DNA of 64,000 nucleotides from positions 2,790,001 through 2,854,000 of the forward strand of contig NZ_CP042382.1 of assembly GCF_007954585.1 (NCBI RefSeq), read 5' to 3'. Positions 37,104 to 46,517 of this stretch are shown piece after piece (positions within the stretch are counted from its first letter, which is position 1; each line of letters starts with the position of its first letter). Made by a program: the position numbers and the translations under genes. The notes below the pieces were generated by a model. It was not told where the DNA came from. It did not search any database and saw only the letters and a list, made by a program, of their open reading frames with translations. This DNA comes from Pistricoccus aurantiacus (GTDB taxonomy: Bacteria; Pseudomonadota; Gammaproteobacteria; Pseudomonadales; Halomonadaceae).

Positions 37104-40100
37104 TCTGGATACTGCTTCGAACACTGATCTGGCTGCCTATCTTTTTGATTGGCTTGATTCTTTTTCTATTGGGCTTGGGACTTTCCCCTTGGGGAACGGC
37201 TTGGCTGCTGGAGCAGGGCCAGAATCGTGGCTGGTATAGTTTCGAAAGTGTCGAAGGTAGCCCTCTCGATGACTTGGTCATCAAGAATCTCGAACTCACC
37301 AGTGGACCGGTGCAGGGCACCATCGCGCATCTGAAAATCGATTGGGCGAAGGATTGCGTGCTTTCCGGAAAGCTTTGCCTCGATAAGCTGGATGTGGACG
37401 GGGCGGATCTCGCTCTGGTGGCCGGCGACCAGCCCGCGGAGCAAGAGCCGGCCCAGGAAGACGAGGCGGCGGGCGGCGACATCATTCTGCCGTTTCCTAT
37501 CGAGATTCGTGACGTCAACCTGGATAACGTCAGTTTTCGCCTGGCGGATGGCACCCGTATCGCCTGGCGGGAATTCTCCACCGGGGCCACTCTCGAGAAT
37601 AATACTTTCGAGCTATCACCTACCCACTGGCGGGAGATTCTGGTCACGCTGCCGGTCACTTCCGGCCAGGCGTTGACGGCCGCCCCGGCCAGCGAAGCAT
37701 CCACCGAGGAAGGGGATTCCACGCCGGAGACGCTGATCGCTGCGCCCATCGACGCCAGCATCGCGCTTCGGTCGCCGCTTCCCGCCAGCGTTGCGCCGAC
37801 TCTGGAAACCGCCAAACAGGTGCCTCTGGATGAGCGCGAACGGCTGGAACTGCCGGAGGTTCATCTGCCGATCCAGATCGAAGCGCCCAGGATTGCCGTC
37901 GAGAACCTGCGGTTCAAGGCGCCGGCGGATACCTTTGTGGTCGATCGGCTGGAACTGGCGCTGAGCGGTCACGACAGCACCGTCACGATCGAACCTCTGT
38001 CCGTGAGTTCCCCCATGGCGGATGCGGCGCTGGTGGCTCAGGTCGAGCTACAAGGCGATTATCCCTTGACCGCCAGCTTTTCCAGCGAGCTCTATCTTCC
38101 CGAGCGCATGCCGGCGCTTTCCGGACAGCAGATGGAGTTGGAGCTCACCGGCAGCCTGGCGGATCTGAACCTGCGCTTGGAAACCCAGGGCCCTGTCACC
38201 GCCAACCTGAGCGCAACGCTGGACGCGCTGGATCCAACCTTGCCCTTTGACGCCAGCCTCGAGGCATCGTCGCTACGCTGGCCCTTGGAAGGAGCGGATA
38301 CGCAGGTCGCTGACGAACAGGCGAAGAAAGAAGAGGCAAAGGAAGATGCCAAGAAAGAAAACGCCGAGGAAGGTGGCCCTGACAGCACGCCTCAGGAGCC
38401 TTACCGGGTCAAGAACCTGGCGCTTGAGGCCAGGGGCAGCCTGACCGGCTACCGGACTTCACTCCAACTCAGCGCTTCCGGCCCGCAGTTCGACGAGACT
38501 CGGCTTTTACTGGAGGGAGAAGGGGATCTTTCCCGGTTTGCCTGGCAGCCTCTCGAATTGACCACCGCGGATGGCGGCAGCCTGACCAGTCAGGGCAAGG
38601 TGGACTGGCAGGATGCGCTCAAGCTCGAGACCAGCCTGACCCTGAACGGCCTCGACCCCGGCGCCTTTACCGAAGCGGTGCAGGGCAATTTGAACGGCAA
38701 CGCCCGGCTGAGCTTCACGCAAACCGACGCCGGTTGGCGGGTCGCGCTGCCGACGCTGGATATCGATGGTGAACTGCAGGATCTACCGCTGTCTCTCGAA
38801 GCCAGCCTCGCCGGCAATAGCGACATGCATTGGGATGTGGATCGGCTGCTGCTGAACCAGGGTGAAAATCGCCTGACGGCTCGAGGGCAAATAGCGGAGC
38901 GGATCTCCCTGAACGGTGAGATTCGCGCGCCGGCGCTGCAGGCGATTTCGCCGGAGCTCGATGGTGTTCTGCAAGGAGATTTTGCCTTGGGCGGCACCTT
39001 GAAGGCGCCTCGAATCGACGTCGATCTGCAGGGAAGCGATCTGCGCTTCGCCGATAATCGGCTCGATTCGCTTGCTCTGGACGCGAATGTAGAAGGCGCA
39101 GAGGATCCAAAACTGGATATCACCCTGAGGATTCGACAGCTGGAAGCGGCGGGGCAGCGCCTGGACAGCGTCGACCTGACCCTGGACGGCAAACTGTCCG
39201 ATCATCGCCTTGATTTGAACAGCCAGGCGGCGCCCGACATGCCATTTTCTCGAGCGGAGCTGGTTCTGGTCGGCGGGTTGAACAAGCAGCGAACTCGCTA
39301 CAAGGGACAGCTTTCTCCACTGAATGTCGACACGCAATATGGCGATCTGAGCCTGGATGACCCGCTTGATTTCACGGCGAATCTCGACGAAGGCAGTATC
39401 GGCGTGCAGCCCTTTTGCCTGCGCCGCCAGCAGGGCGGCGGGCTCTGTCTGACCGAGCCCCTGGAAGCCTCCGCCAAGCAGGGCAAGGCGACTCTTGCGC
39501 TCAGACAGCTGCCCATGTCGATGTTTGCGGCCAGCGTGCCGGAAGGCTGGGATCTCGACGGCGAGACCAATGGCGATATTCAAGCCAGCTGGTCCGGGGG
39601 CGGCAGCCAGTGGCAGCTGGCAAGCGATTTCAAGAGCGAGCTTGGGCTGCAGGGCACCGACGCCTATGGACAACCCTGGTCGCTGCCCGGCTCGAGCCTG
39701 AACATCGAGATAGATGCCACTCAGCGCCAGGCCAAGGCCGACCTGGAGTTGAGCCTGGCGGAAGCGGGGCGGCTACTGCTCGATACCACCATCGATGATC
39801 CACAGAACATCGGCTCCCTCAGCGGCGAGCTGCGTCTCGAGGACATCCGTCTGGAACCGTATCGGCGCCTGATCGCCGGCATGGAAAAGCTCAACGGCAC
39901 CCTGGGCGGCCGAGTCGCCATCGGCGGCAATCTCGAAGCCCCCAGTCTCAACGGGGATATTCGCCTGACAGGGCTGGAGGCCAAGGGTGCGGAAGTCCCG
40001 GTAGAGGTCGAGGACGGGGAGATCAACGTCAATCTCGACGGTAATCAGGGCGCCATCGATGGCTATATCGATGGGGAGGAAGGTCGTCTGAACCTGGACG

Positions 40101-41185
40101 GCAGCGCCGCCTGGCCAAGCCCGTCCGAATGGCGAGCGCAAATCGACATCGACGGTCAGGAAGATCCGCTGCTGGTGATACTGCCGGATTTCGGCAGGCT
40201 CAAGATCGCACCGGATTTGCGTGTCCAGGTCGACCCCGAACTGCTCAAGGTGCGCGGGCAGGTCAGAATACCCTGGGCGCGACTCGAAGTCGGCAAGATC
40301 CCGCCTTCCGCGGTCAGCCCCAGCGGAGACGAAGTCATCATCACCCGGGAAGACGATCGTCGCGCCGCGCAAGAAGCAGAGGAACGCCGCCGAGCGCTCG
40401 AGAACGGGCAGGCTCAGGTCGGTGAATCCACCTCCCAGGCCCTGGCGAAGGCCGGCATGGCCACGGACATACGGATTGATCTGGTGCTGGGGCCGGACAT
40501 GCAGCTGGAAGCCTACGGCCTTGAATCCGGATTGCGTGGCAACCTGCAGGTGCGTCAACAGAACGGTCCGGTACAGCTGTTTGGCGACGTCAATCTGGAG
40601 GAGGGGCGTTTTCGCGCCTATGGCCAGGATCTGTTGATTCGCCAGGGCCAGATCACCTTCAGCGGCCCTGCGGGACAGCCGCTCCTGCAGTTCGAAGCCA
40701 TACGCAACCCGGAAAAGACCGAGGACCAGGTGATTGCCGGCTTGCGGGTGACCGGCCCTGCGGAGGCGCCGAACCTGGAGATATTCTCGGAGCCTGCCAT
40801 GAACGAGAGCCGTGCGCTTTCCTATCTGCTGCGCGGGCGGGCGCCGGAAAATACCGGGGACACCGGTGGCGCCTTGACCTCGGCACTGATCGGCCTGTCG
40901 ATTTCCCGTACCGGCGGCGCCGTCAGTCAGGTAGGTCAGGCCTTCGGCGTCGACGATCTCACCCTGGATACCGCCGGCAGCGGTGAGGATAGTCAGGTAG
41001 TGGTACGTGGCCAACTGACCGACGACCTGCAGATCAGCTACGGCGTCGGCGTTTTCTCACCCATTGCCGAGCTGACGCTGCGTTATTCTCTCTGGCGAAA
41101 TCTGTACCTGCAGGCGGTTTCCGGCGCGGCCCAGGCGGTGGACCTGATTTACAGTTTCCAATTGGGCAAGCCTGATGGCGAATGA
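37100..41185 (+). CDS. tamB: Translocation and assembly module subunit TamB (AsmA-like)
   Basis: This 1361-residue protein is anchored in the inner membrane by an N-terminal helix (about 2-25, WILLRTLIWLPIFLIGLILFL-like; landmark LLRTLIWLPIF) and spans the periplasm as a long beta-taco of repeated strands, ending with the conserved DUF490 C-terminal domain (about 1000-1361, with LGPDMQLEAYGLESGLRGNL and YSLWRNLYLQAVSG). It is thought to move phospholipids or assist outer-membrane protein assembly with TamA. Translation begins at TTG 37100, overlapping the tamA stop (TTGA); no ATG is near. An unusual Lys/Glu/Ala-rich low-complexity insertion sits near residues 405-432. Slightly longer than E. 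coli TamB (1259). Confidence 0.93.
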   Translation: MIWILLRTLIWLPIFLIGLILFLLGLGLSPWGTAWLLEQGQNRGWYSFESVEGSPLDDLVIKNLELTSGPVQGTIAHLKIDWAKDCVLSGKLCLDKLDVDGADLALVAGDQPAEQEPAQEDEAAGGDIILPFPIEIRDVNLDNVSFRLADGTRIAWREFSTGATLENNTFELSPTHWREILVTLPVTSGQALTAAPASEASTEEGDSTPETLIAAPIDASIALRSPLPASVAPTLETAKQVPLDERERLELPEVHLPIQIEAPRIAVENLRFKAPADTFVVDRLELALSGHDSTVTIEPLSVSSPMADAALVAQVELQGDYPLTASFSSELYLPERMPALSGQQMELELTGSLADLNLRLETQGPVTANLSATLDALDPTLPFDASLEASSLRWPLEGADTQVADEQAKKEEAKEDAKKENAEEGGPDSTPQEPYRVKNLALEARGSLTGYRTSLQLSASGPQFDETRLLLEGEGDLSRFAWQPLELTTADGGSLTSQGKVDWQDALKLETSLTLNGLDPGAFTEAVQGNLNGNARLSFTQTDAGWRVALPTLDIDGELQDLPLSLEASLAGNSDMHWDVDRLLLNQGENRLTARGQIAERISLNGEIRAPALQAISPELDGVLQGDFALGGTLKAPRIDVDLQGSDLRFADNRLDSLALDANVEGAEDPKLDITLRIRQLEAAGQRLDSVDLTLDGKLSDHRLDLNSQAAPDMPFSRAELVLVGGLNKQRTRYKGQLSPLNVDTQYGDLSLDDPLDFTANLDEGSIGVQPFCLRRQQGGGLCLTEPLEASAKQGKATLALRQLPMSMFAASVPEGWDLDGETNGDIQASWSGGGSQWQLASDFKSELGLQGTDAYGQPWSLPGSSLNIEIDATQRQAKADLELSLAEAGRLLLDTTIDDPQNIGSLSGELRLEDIRLEPYRRLIAGMEKLNGTLGGRVAIGGNLEAPSLNGDIRLTGLEAKGAEVPVEVEDGEINVNLDGNQGAIDGYIDGEEGRLNLDGSAAWPSPSEWRAQIDIDGQEDPLLVILPDFGRLKIAPDLRVQVDPELLKVRGQVRIPWARLEVGKIPPSAVSPSGDEVIITREDDRRAAQEAEERRRALENGQAQVGESTSQALAKAGMATDIRIDLVLGPDMQLEAYGLESGLRGNLQVRQQNGPVQLFGDVNLEEGRFRAYGQDLLIRQGQITFSGPAGQPLLQFEAIRNPEKTEDQVIAGLRVTGPAEAPNLEIFSEPAMNESRALSYLLRGRAPENTGDTGGALTSALIGLSISRTGGAVSQVGQAFGVDDLTLDTAGSGEDSQVVVRGQLTDDLQISYGVGVFSPIAELTLRYSLWRNLYLQAVSGAAQAVDLIYSFQLGKPDGE

Positions 41186-41260
41186 GGATTCAGACGAATC
41201 ATTCGCATCGAGTGTTGTCTCAGGACCGTGAAAAATCCATTGGCATTGGAGAGAATAACA

Positions 41261-41896
41261 ATGTGGCCTTTTGAAAAGCCCATGGTCGATTCGCAAAACG
41301 CCTTGTCCGGACGTGAGAAAGCAATGGAGATCAGCGGCGTGCATCGGATCAACGGCAACGACATGCGCGGCCCTATTCCCGAAGGCTTCGAGGAAATCGT
41401 GCTGGGTCTGGGCTGCTTCTGGGGCGCGGAGCGTCTGTTCTGGCAACTGCCCGGGGTATACGTGACCGCGGTGGGCTACGCCGGTGGATTCACGCCGAAT
41501 CCGAGCTATGAAGAAACCTGCAGCGGGCGCACCGGCCACGCGGAGGTCGTGCGGGTGGTATTCGATCCGCGGCAGATCTCCCTTGACGAGCTGCTGCAGC
41601 ACTTCTGGGAAGCTCACGATCCGACTCAGGGCATGCGCCAGGGCAACGACGTCGGCACCCAGTATCGTTCGGCGATCTATACCACGAGCGACGCCCAGCA
41701 GCAGACTGCCGAACGCAGCAAGGCCCAGTATCAGCAGGCCCTGAGCAGCGCTGGCAAGAAGGAGATCACTACGGAGATCCGCCCGCTGGAGGCGTTCTAC
41801 TTCGCCGAGGAATATCACCAGCAGTATCTGGACAAGAACCCCGGCGGCTATTGCGGCTTGAAGGGAACTGGCGTGGCCTGTCCAATTTCTGCGTAA
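41261..41896 (+). CDS. msrA: Peptide-methionine (S)-S-oxide reductase MsrA
   Basis: This 211-residue enzyme reduces methionine-S-sulfoxide in proteins or free. The catalytic motif is [17 protein letters not shown] with nucleophilic Cys near 56, followed by [23 protein letters not shown]; the recycling cysteines are in [14 protein letters not shown] at the end. ATG 41261 has GGAGAG upstream and gives the E. coli-like length (212); an in-frame GTG at 41228 is less likely. It follows tamB by 75 bases on the same strand and could be co-transcribed. Confidence 0.96.
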   Translation: MWPFEKPMVDSQNALSGREKAMEISGVHRINGNDMRGPIPEGFEEIVLGLGCFWGAERLFWQLPGVYVTAVGYAGGFTPNPSYEETCSGRTGHAEVVRVVFDPRQISLDELLQHFWEAHDPTQGMRQGNDVGTQYRSAIYTTSDAQQQTAERSKAQYQQALSSAGKKEITTEIRPLEAFYFAEEYHQQYLDKNPGGYCGLKGTGVACPISA

Positions 41897-41918
41897 GAAG
41901 TCTGCACCCGAATCTGGT

Positions 41919-42353
41919 CTAAAACGGCTGCATGGCCAGGATCACCACCGCGTAGCGCGCCGCCTTGCCGATACCCGTCAGCAGGAAGAAGAGCAGGAAG
42001 GGCACTCGCATCAGGCCGGCGACGAAAGTCAGGGCGTCGCCGCCGATGGGCAACCAGGCCAGCAGCAGTGACCAGACGCCGAAGCGATTGAACCAGCGCT
42101 GGGCGTGACCCAGGGATTTTTCCTTGAAGGGAAACCAGCGTCGATCCTTGTAGTGTTCGCAGTAGCGGCCCAGCACCCAGTTCGCCGCCGCGCCAAGCGT
42201 ATTGCCGGCGGTAGCCACCAGTAGCAGAGCGAGCGTATCGAAACCAGCCTTGACCAACCCTGCCAGCAGTACTTCCGAATAGAAGGGCAGCAGTGTCGCC
42301 GCCAGAAAGGAGGAAGTGAACAGACCCAGGTAGCCCGTCGCTTCCCCCATCAC
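41919..42353 (-). CDS. YqaA-family small membrane protein (DedA/SNARE-associated fold)
   Basis: This 144-residue inner-membrane protein of the YqaA branch of the DedA/VTT superfamily has re-entrant-type sequence LLPFYSEVLLAGLVKAG near the N-terminus, then ATAGNTLGAAANWVLGRY, the family PIGGDALTFVAGLMR motif (about 103-117) and a C-terminal helix. DedA relatives recycle undecaprenyl or phospholipid carriers, but YqaA itself has no assigned function. Its start overlaps the stop of the ABC transporter ATPase gene (ATGA), placing it as last gene of the peptide importer operon, probably by chance of operon growth. Confidence 0.9.
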   Translation of the reverse strand: MMGEATGYLGLFTSSFLAATLLPFYSEVLLAGLVKAGFDTLALLLVATAGNTLGAAANWVLGRYCEHYKDRRWFPFKEKSLGHAQRWFNRFGVWSLLLAWLPIGGDALTFVAGLMRVPFLLFFLLTGIGKAARYAVVILAMQPF

Positions 42354-43402
42354 TCGATGCGGCCTTCCTCGACACCGTGACAGGCCACCAGAGTGCCGTC
42401 CTGCGTCTCCAGCAGCTTGGGGATTTCCTCGCGACAGCGCGCATTGGCATAAGGGCAGCGTCCGTGGAACACGCAGCCGGAGGGAAGTTTTACCGGCGTA
42501 GGCACCTCACCTTTCAGGCGAATATGCTGCGGTCGCTTATCCTCGAGTCGCGGTATGGCGGACAAGAGCGCCTGGGTGTAAGGATGGCGGGGGCTGTCGA
42601 ACAGCTGTTTGGTCGGCGCCACCTCACATACCGTTCCCAGGTACATCACTACCACCCGGGTACCGAAATGCTCCACCACCGCCAGGTCGTGAGTGATGAA
42701 CAGATAGGTCAGGTGGCGCTCCTGCTGGGCTTCCATCAGCAGGTTGAGCACCTGGGCCTGAATGGACACGTCCAGGGCGGAGATCGGCTCGTCAGCGACG
42801 ATGAATTCCGGGTCCACCGCCAGGGCCCGGGCGATGGCGATACGCTGACGCTGGCCGCCGGAGAACTCGTGGCCGAAGCGCGTGCCCCAGTCCGGATCGA
42901 TGCCCACGGAATGCATCACTTCGGTCACCTTGCCGCGAATCCGCGTTTTGCTCCAGTCCGGATGATGCAGTTTCAGCGGTTCCTCCAGAGTCTGCTGGAT
43001 AGTCATGCGCGGGTTGAGGGAGGCGTAGGGATTCTGAAAGATCATCTGCATGCGCCGCCGATAGGGCAGCAGCTGACGACTGGAAAGGTTGTCGATGCGC
43101 TTTCCCGCATAGTGAATCTCCCCTTGGGTCGGGGAAATCAAGCCCATCACCGTGCGCGCCACGGTGGACTTGCCGCAGCCGGACTCCCCCACCACGCATA
43201 GCGCTTCGCCCTGCCGGATGTTCAGGCTGACCCCGTTGATGGCATGGACGAATTCCTGATGGCGCATCAGCTTGCCGCCCTTGAAATGCAGCTGTTCCAG
43301 AAAGTCACCGGAAAGCGAGAAACGCTTGTAGAGATCGCGAATCTCCAGCAGCGCGGGCGACGTGGCGGTATCGGCAGCCAGGGATTGGGCATTTGCGCTC
43401 AT
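42350..43402 (-). CDS. Peptide ABC transporter ATP-binding protein (DppF/OppF type)
   Basis: This 350-residue ATPase of a dipeptide/oligopeptide importer has Walker A GESGCGKSTVART (about 73-85), Q-loop MIFQNPYASLNPR, signature FSGGQRQRIAIARAL, Walker B FIVADEPISALD and the H-loop THDLAVVEHF. The C-terminal oligopeptide-transporter extension has the CVFHGRCPYANARC cysteine motif, which in DppD/DppF relatives binds an iron-sulfur cluster. It overlaps the DppD-type gene upstream by four bases and yqaA downstream. Confidence 0.95.
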   Translation of the reverse strand: MSANAQSLAADTATSPALLEIRDLYKRFSLSGDFLEQLHFKGGKLMRHQEFVHAINGVSLNIRQGEALCVVGESGCGKSTVARTVMGLISPTQGEIHYAGKRIDNLSSRQLLPYRRRMQMIFQNPYASLNPRMTIQQTLEEPLKLHHPDWSKTRIRGKVTEVMHSVGIDPDWGTRFGHEFSGGQRQRIAIARALAVDPEFIVADEPISALDVSIQAQVLNLLMEAQQERHLTYLFITHDLAVVEHFGTRVVVMYLGTVCEVAPTKQLFDSPRHPYTQALLSAIPRLEDKRPQHIRLKGEVPTPVKLPSGCVFHGRCPYANARCREEIPKLLETQDGTLVACHGVEEGRIE

Positions 43403-44439
43403 GGGCTTGTCTCCGACTGGCTCTTCTCGCCGGTGCGAGTCTGCATCGGCTTGCCTTGCTTTTCCGCTACCCAGTGGCAGGCGGTCTGAATATCACCGAC
43501 GTTGACGAACCCCGGCACCTGATTCAGGCAGGCGGGACGCGGGCGACCGCTTTCATCGTTGACGAAGCCGCAGCGGGGATGGAAGGCGCAGCCGCTGGGC
43601 AGGTTGTTGAGGGATGGCATGCTGCCGGGAATCTGGTTGAGCCGCGCGCCGGGGGTGGCCATCTGGGGCAGGGCATCGATCAGCCCTCGGGTGTAGGGAT
43701 GCTGGGGCGTATCGATGATGTCCCGCGTCGGTCCCTGCTCGATAATGCGTCCCGCGTACATCACCAGCATGCGCTGGGTCACCTGGTTGACCACCCCGAG
43801 ATCGTGAGTGATCAGGATCAGGCCGACGTTATTGTGCTCGCACAGCTCCAGCAGCAGCGCCATGATCTCCGCTTGGATGGTGACATCCAGCGCGGTGGTG
43901 GGCTCGTCGGCGATGATGATATCCGGGTCCAGCAGCAGGGCGATGGCGATGATCACCCGCTGACGCATGCCCCCGGAAAGCTCGTGAGGGTACTGATCCA
44001 GACGCTTCTCCGGGGAAGGAATCTGTACCTGGGAAAGCTTGTCCAAGGCGATGCGCTTGGCCTCTCGAGAGGAAATACGTCGATGCGCCTTGAGACACTC
44101 GACCATCTGTTCGCCGATGCTGAGCACCGGGTTGAGGGTCATCATCGGATCCTGAAAGATCATCGACATGCGCTTGCCGCGAATGCGTCGCAGCCGGCGA
44201 TCCGAGAGGCCGACCAGTTCCTGGCCGTCGAACCGGATGCTGCCGCCGGCGATATAGCCGGGCAGGGAAATCAGGTTGAGCAGGGTAAAGGCCGCCACGG
44301 ACTTTCCGGCGCCGGATTCACCGACGATGCCCAGGCGCTCGCCGCGATCCAGGCTGAAGCTCAGGTCCCGCAGGGCGCGCAGATCGCCGTGACGCAGGGC
44401 GAAACGGACGTCGAGTTCCTTGACTTCGAGTAATGCCAT
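43399..44439 (-). CDS. Peptide ABC transporter ATP-binding protein (DppD/OppD type)
   Basis: This 346-residue ATPase has Walker [15 protein letters not shown]-loop [13 protein letters not shown], signature [15 protein letters not shown], Walker [12 protein letters not shown] and the H-loop [10 protein letters not shown]. The C-terminal motif [14 protein letters not shown] with a later Cys in [11 protein letters not shown] matches the cluster-binding tail of DppD. It pairs with the following gene to form the heterodimeric motor. GGAGCTTCC precedes the ATG, ten bases after the permease gene. Confidence 0.95.
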   Translation of the reverse strand: MALLEVKELDVRFALRHGDLRALRDLSFSLDRGERLGIVGESGAGKSVAAFTLLNLISLPGYIAGGSIRFDGQELVGLSDRRLRRIRGKRMSMIFQDPMMTLNPVLSIGEQMVECLKAHRRISSREAKRIALDKLSQVQIPSPEKRLDQYPHELSGGMRQRVIIAIALLLDPDIIIADEPTTALDVTIQAEIMALLLELCEHNNVGLILITHDLGVVNQVTQRMLVMYAGRIIEQGPTRDIIDTPQHPYTRGLIDALPQMATPGARLNQIPGSMPSLNNLPSGCAFHPRCGFVNDESGRPRPACLNQVPGFVNVGDIQTACHWVAEKQGKPMQTRTGEKSQSETSP

Positions 44440-44448
44440 GGAAGCTCC

Positions 44449-45393
44449 TTAATTCTTGTAAAGCCGCGGATTCAGCACGTCCCGCAACCAGTCGCCCAGC
44501 AGGTTGATGACCAGCACCAGCACCACCAGCACCGCCCCGGGCAGCAGCGTGATCCACCAGGAGCCGGACTGGATGTAGTCGAAGCCGGACTTGATCAGCG
44601 AGCCCAGGGACGGCTGGGTTTCCGGCATGCCGAGCCCCAGGAAGGAAAGCGCCGCCTCGGAGATGATGGCGTTGGCGATCTGCACCGTGGAGATGACAAA
44701 GATCGGCGACAGGGTGTTGGGCAGGATATGCCGGAACATGATGCGTCGGCTCTTGAGTCCCATGATCCGAGCCGCGTCCACGTATTCCTTGCTCTTCTCC
44801 GCCAGTACGGAAGCGCGCACGGTACGTGCGTACTGGGGCCACTCCGCCAGACCGATGATGACCACCAGCAGGGGCACCGCGTAATCGCTGAAAGTGGCGC
44901 CGCCGAAGATCGCCTTGACCAGGGCGCCGACGATGATTGCCACCATCAGAGTGGAAAATGACAGCTGGATATCCGCCAGGCGCATCAAAAAGGCGTCCAC
45001 GCGACCGCCCAGGTAGCCGGCCATCAGTCCGAAACAAACCCCGAGCAGGGCCTGCAGGAACACCGCGCCGAAGCCGATGATCAACGAGACCCGAGTGCCG
45101 TAGAGAATGGTGGAAAGCAGATCCCGCCCCTGGGCGTCGGTGCCCAGCAGGTAATACGGATCGCTGCCGTCGATCCAGAAGGGCGGCAGCTCCGAGCTCA
45201 GGATATCGATCTGGGCCAGGTCGTAAGGGTCCGTGGGCGATATCCAGGGCGCCAGCACCGCCGCCGCCACCATGACAATGAAGATCAGCAGGCTGATTTG
45301 AGCGATCAGATCGCGCCTGAAGCTGTGCAGCAGATAGGAGTCGCGAAAACGCACCCAGCGGCTGGGCGGCGCTGCGGTCGTCGGGATCGTCAT
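44449..45393 (-). CDS. Peptide ABC transporter permease (DppC/OppC type)
   Basis: This 314-residue inner-membrane permease begins MTIPTTAAPPSRW at 45393, where ATGA overlaps the stop of the preceding permease gene; a longer open frame to 45561 is the shadow of that gene. It has an N-terminal helix (about 30-52), the periplasmic GTDAQGRDLLSTILYGTR motif that marks OppC-type proteins, four to five more helices, and the EAA coupling loop EYVDAARIMGLKSRRIMFRH with its conserved Gly. It forms the channel together with the DppB-type subunit. Confidence 0.95.
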   Translation of the reverse strand: MTIPTTAAPPSRWVRFRDSYLLHSFRRDLIAQISLLIFIVMVAAAVLAPWISPTDPYDLAQIDILSSELPPFWIDGSDPYYLLGTDAQGRDLLSTILYGTRVSLIIGFGAVFLQALLGVCFGLMAGYLGGRVDAFLMRLADIQLSFSTLMVAIIVGALVKAIFGGATFSDYAVPLLVVIIGLAEWPQYARTVRASVLAEKSKEYVDAARIMGLKSRRIMFRHILPNTLSPIFVISTVQIANAIISEAALSFLGLGMPETQPSLGSLIKSGFDYIQSGSWWITLLPGAVLVVLVLVINLLGDWLRDVLNPRLYKN

Positions 45394-46436
45394 GCGGGTT
45401 GTCCTGTCAGCTTGACGGTGGGATTGATCAGGCCGTAGATCAGGTCCACCAGGGTGTTGGTGATCACGAAGATAAGTCCCACGATCATCAGGTAGGTGAC
45501 GATCAAGGGAATGTCCGAGCGCTCGATGGCATCCAGGAACATCAATCCCATGCCCGGCCACTGAAACACCGTTTCCGTGAGGATGGTATAGGCCACCAGG
45601 GTACCGATCTGTACGCCGCCCACGGTGATCACCGGCAGCATGGTGTTCTTCAGGGCGTGCAGGAAATAGATACGTCTGGGAGCGATACCCTTGGCCCGAG
45701 CGAAGCGAATGTAGTCAGACTGCAGCACCTCGAGCATCTCCGCGCGAATCAGGCGAATGAACAGCGGCAACATGATCGAGGCCAGGGAAAAGGCCGGCAG
45801 CACCAGATAGGTCAAGGCGTCAAAGGAGGCGAAGTTGGTGTACCAGGTGCCGAAGACGTGCTCCACGGGACCGCGCCCGTAGGCGGGCATGCCGCCCTCC
45901 GTGGACAGCAGCCCGTTGAGCCAGGCGCCCCAGGCGACGCCCTGGGGAAAGGGCGTGAAGGTCACGCCGATGGCAAAGATCTGGATCAAGACAATGGCGG
46001 TGAGAAACACCGGAATCGAGATGCCGATGATCGACACGCTCATGAAGAAGCGCGACAGCCAGGCCCGGGGCTTGATGGCGCTGTAGACGCCGATCGGCAC
46101 GGAAAACAGCACGATCAGCAGGGTGGTGGCCGCTACCAGTTCCAGGGTCGCCGGCAGATGCCGCAGAATGACCTCGGTAGTGGGTTCATGGAAGACATAG
46201 GAGTAGCCGAAATCGAACTGCAGGGCGTTCCTGGCGAAACGCAGGTACTGGACGAAGAATGGATCGTTGAGGCCCAGTTCTTCTCGCAGCGCCTCCCGCT
46301 CGCTTTCCGGCACCGACTGGCCGACCATCTGCTGGATGGGATCGCCCAGGTTTTCCTGAATGGCGAAGCTGATCAGGCTGATCACGAACATCACCAGCAG
46401 GGCATGAAACAGCCGCTTGATCAGAAAGGCAATCAT
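45390..46436 (-). CDS. Peptide ABC transporter permease (DppB/OppB type)
   Basis: This 348-residue permease has the OppB-type start (IKRLFHALLVMFVISLISF helix), the NLGDPIQQM segment, a periplasmic loop, five further helices and the EAA loop DYIRFARAKGIAPRRIYFLHAL. It has the extended mid-region (about 150-190, rich in Gly and Pro) seen in dipeptide/heme-type DppB proteins. A hairpin lies between it and the upstream binding-protein gene, which would favour higher expression of the binding protein. Confidence 0.95.
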   Translation of the reverse strand: MIAFLIKRLFHALLVMFVISLISFAIQENLGDPIQQMVGQSVPESEREALREELGLNDPFFVQYLRFARNALQFDFGYSYVFHEPTTEVILRHLPATLELVAATTLLIVLFSVPIGVYSAIKPRAWLSRFFMSVSIIGISIPVFLTAIVLIQIFAIGVTFTPFPQGVAWGAWLNGLLSTEGGMPAYGRGPVEHVFGTWYTNFASFDALTYLVLPAFSLASIMLPLFIRLIRAEMLEVLQSDYIRFARAKGIAPRRIYFLHALKNTMLPVITVGGVQIGTLVAYTILTETVFQWPGMGLMFLDAIERSDIPLIVTYLMIVGLIFVITNTLVDLIYGLINPTVKLTGQPA

Positions 46437-46468
46437 GAGAATTCTCTCGAACGTAGGCGATAAACGTT

Positions 46469-46493
46469 GATCCGGGCTGATGTTGCCCGGATC
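46469..46493 (-). promoter_or_regulatory. Intra-operon stem-loop between binding-protein and permease genes
   Basis: On the minus strand GATCCGGGC and GCCCGGATC form a perfect 9-base-pair stem with a 7-base loop, 25 bases after the binding-protein stop and 33 bases before the permease start. No U run follows. Such structures stabilise the upstream mRNA part and raise binding protein over membrane subunits, as in malE-malF. Confidence 0.65.
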
Positions 46494-46517
46494 GGATCAA
46501 GGCTCAATGACGCAAGC

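Noticed and set aside
44449-45561. Longer reading of the DppC-type permease starting at 45561
   Set aside because: The extra 56 residues are out-of-frame DppB coding sequence; the ATGA overlap at 45393 is the natural start.
45399-46463. Open frame of 354 codons antisense to the DppB-type permease
   Set aside because: Composition (His, Gln, Gly, Asp rich) is typical of reverse-strand shadows and the permease on the minus strand has all family motifs.
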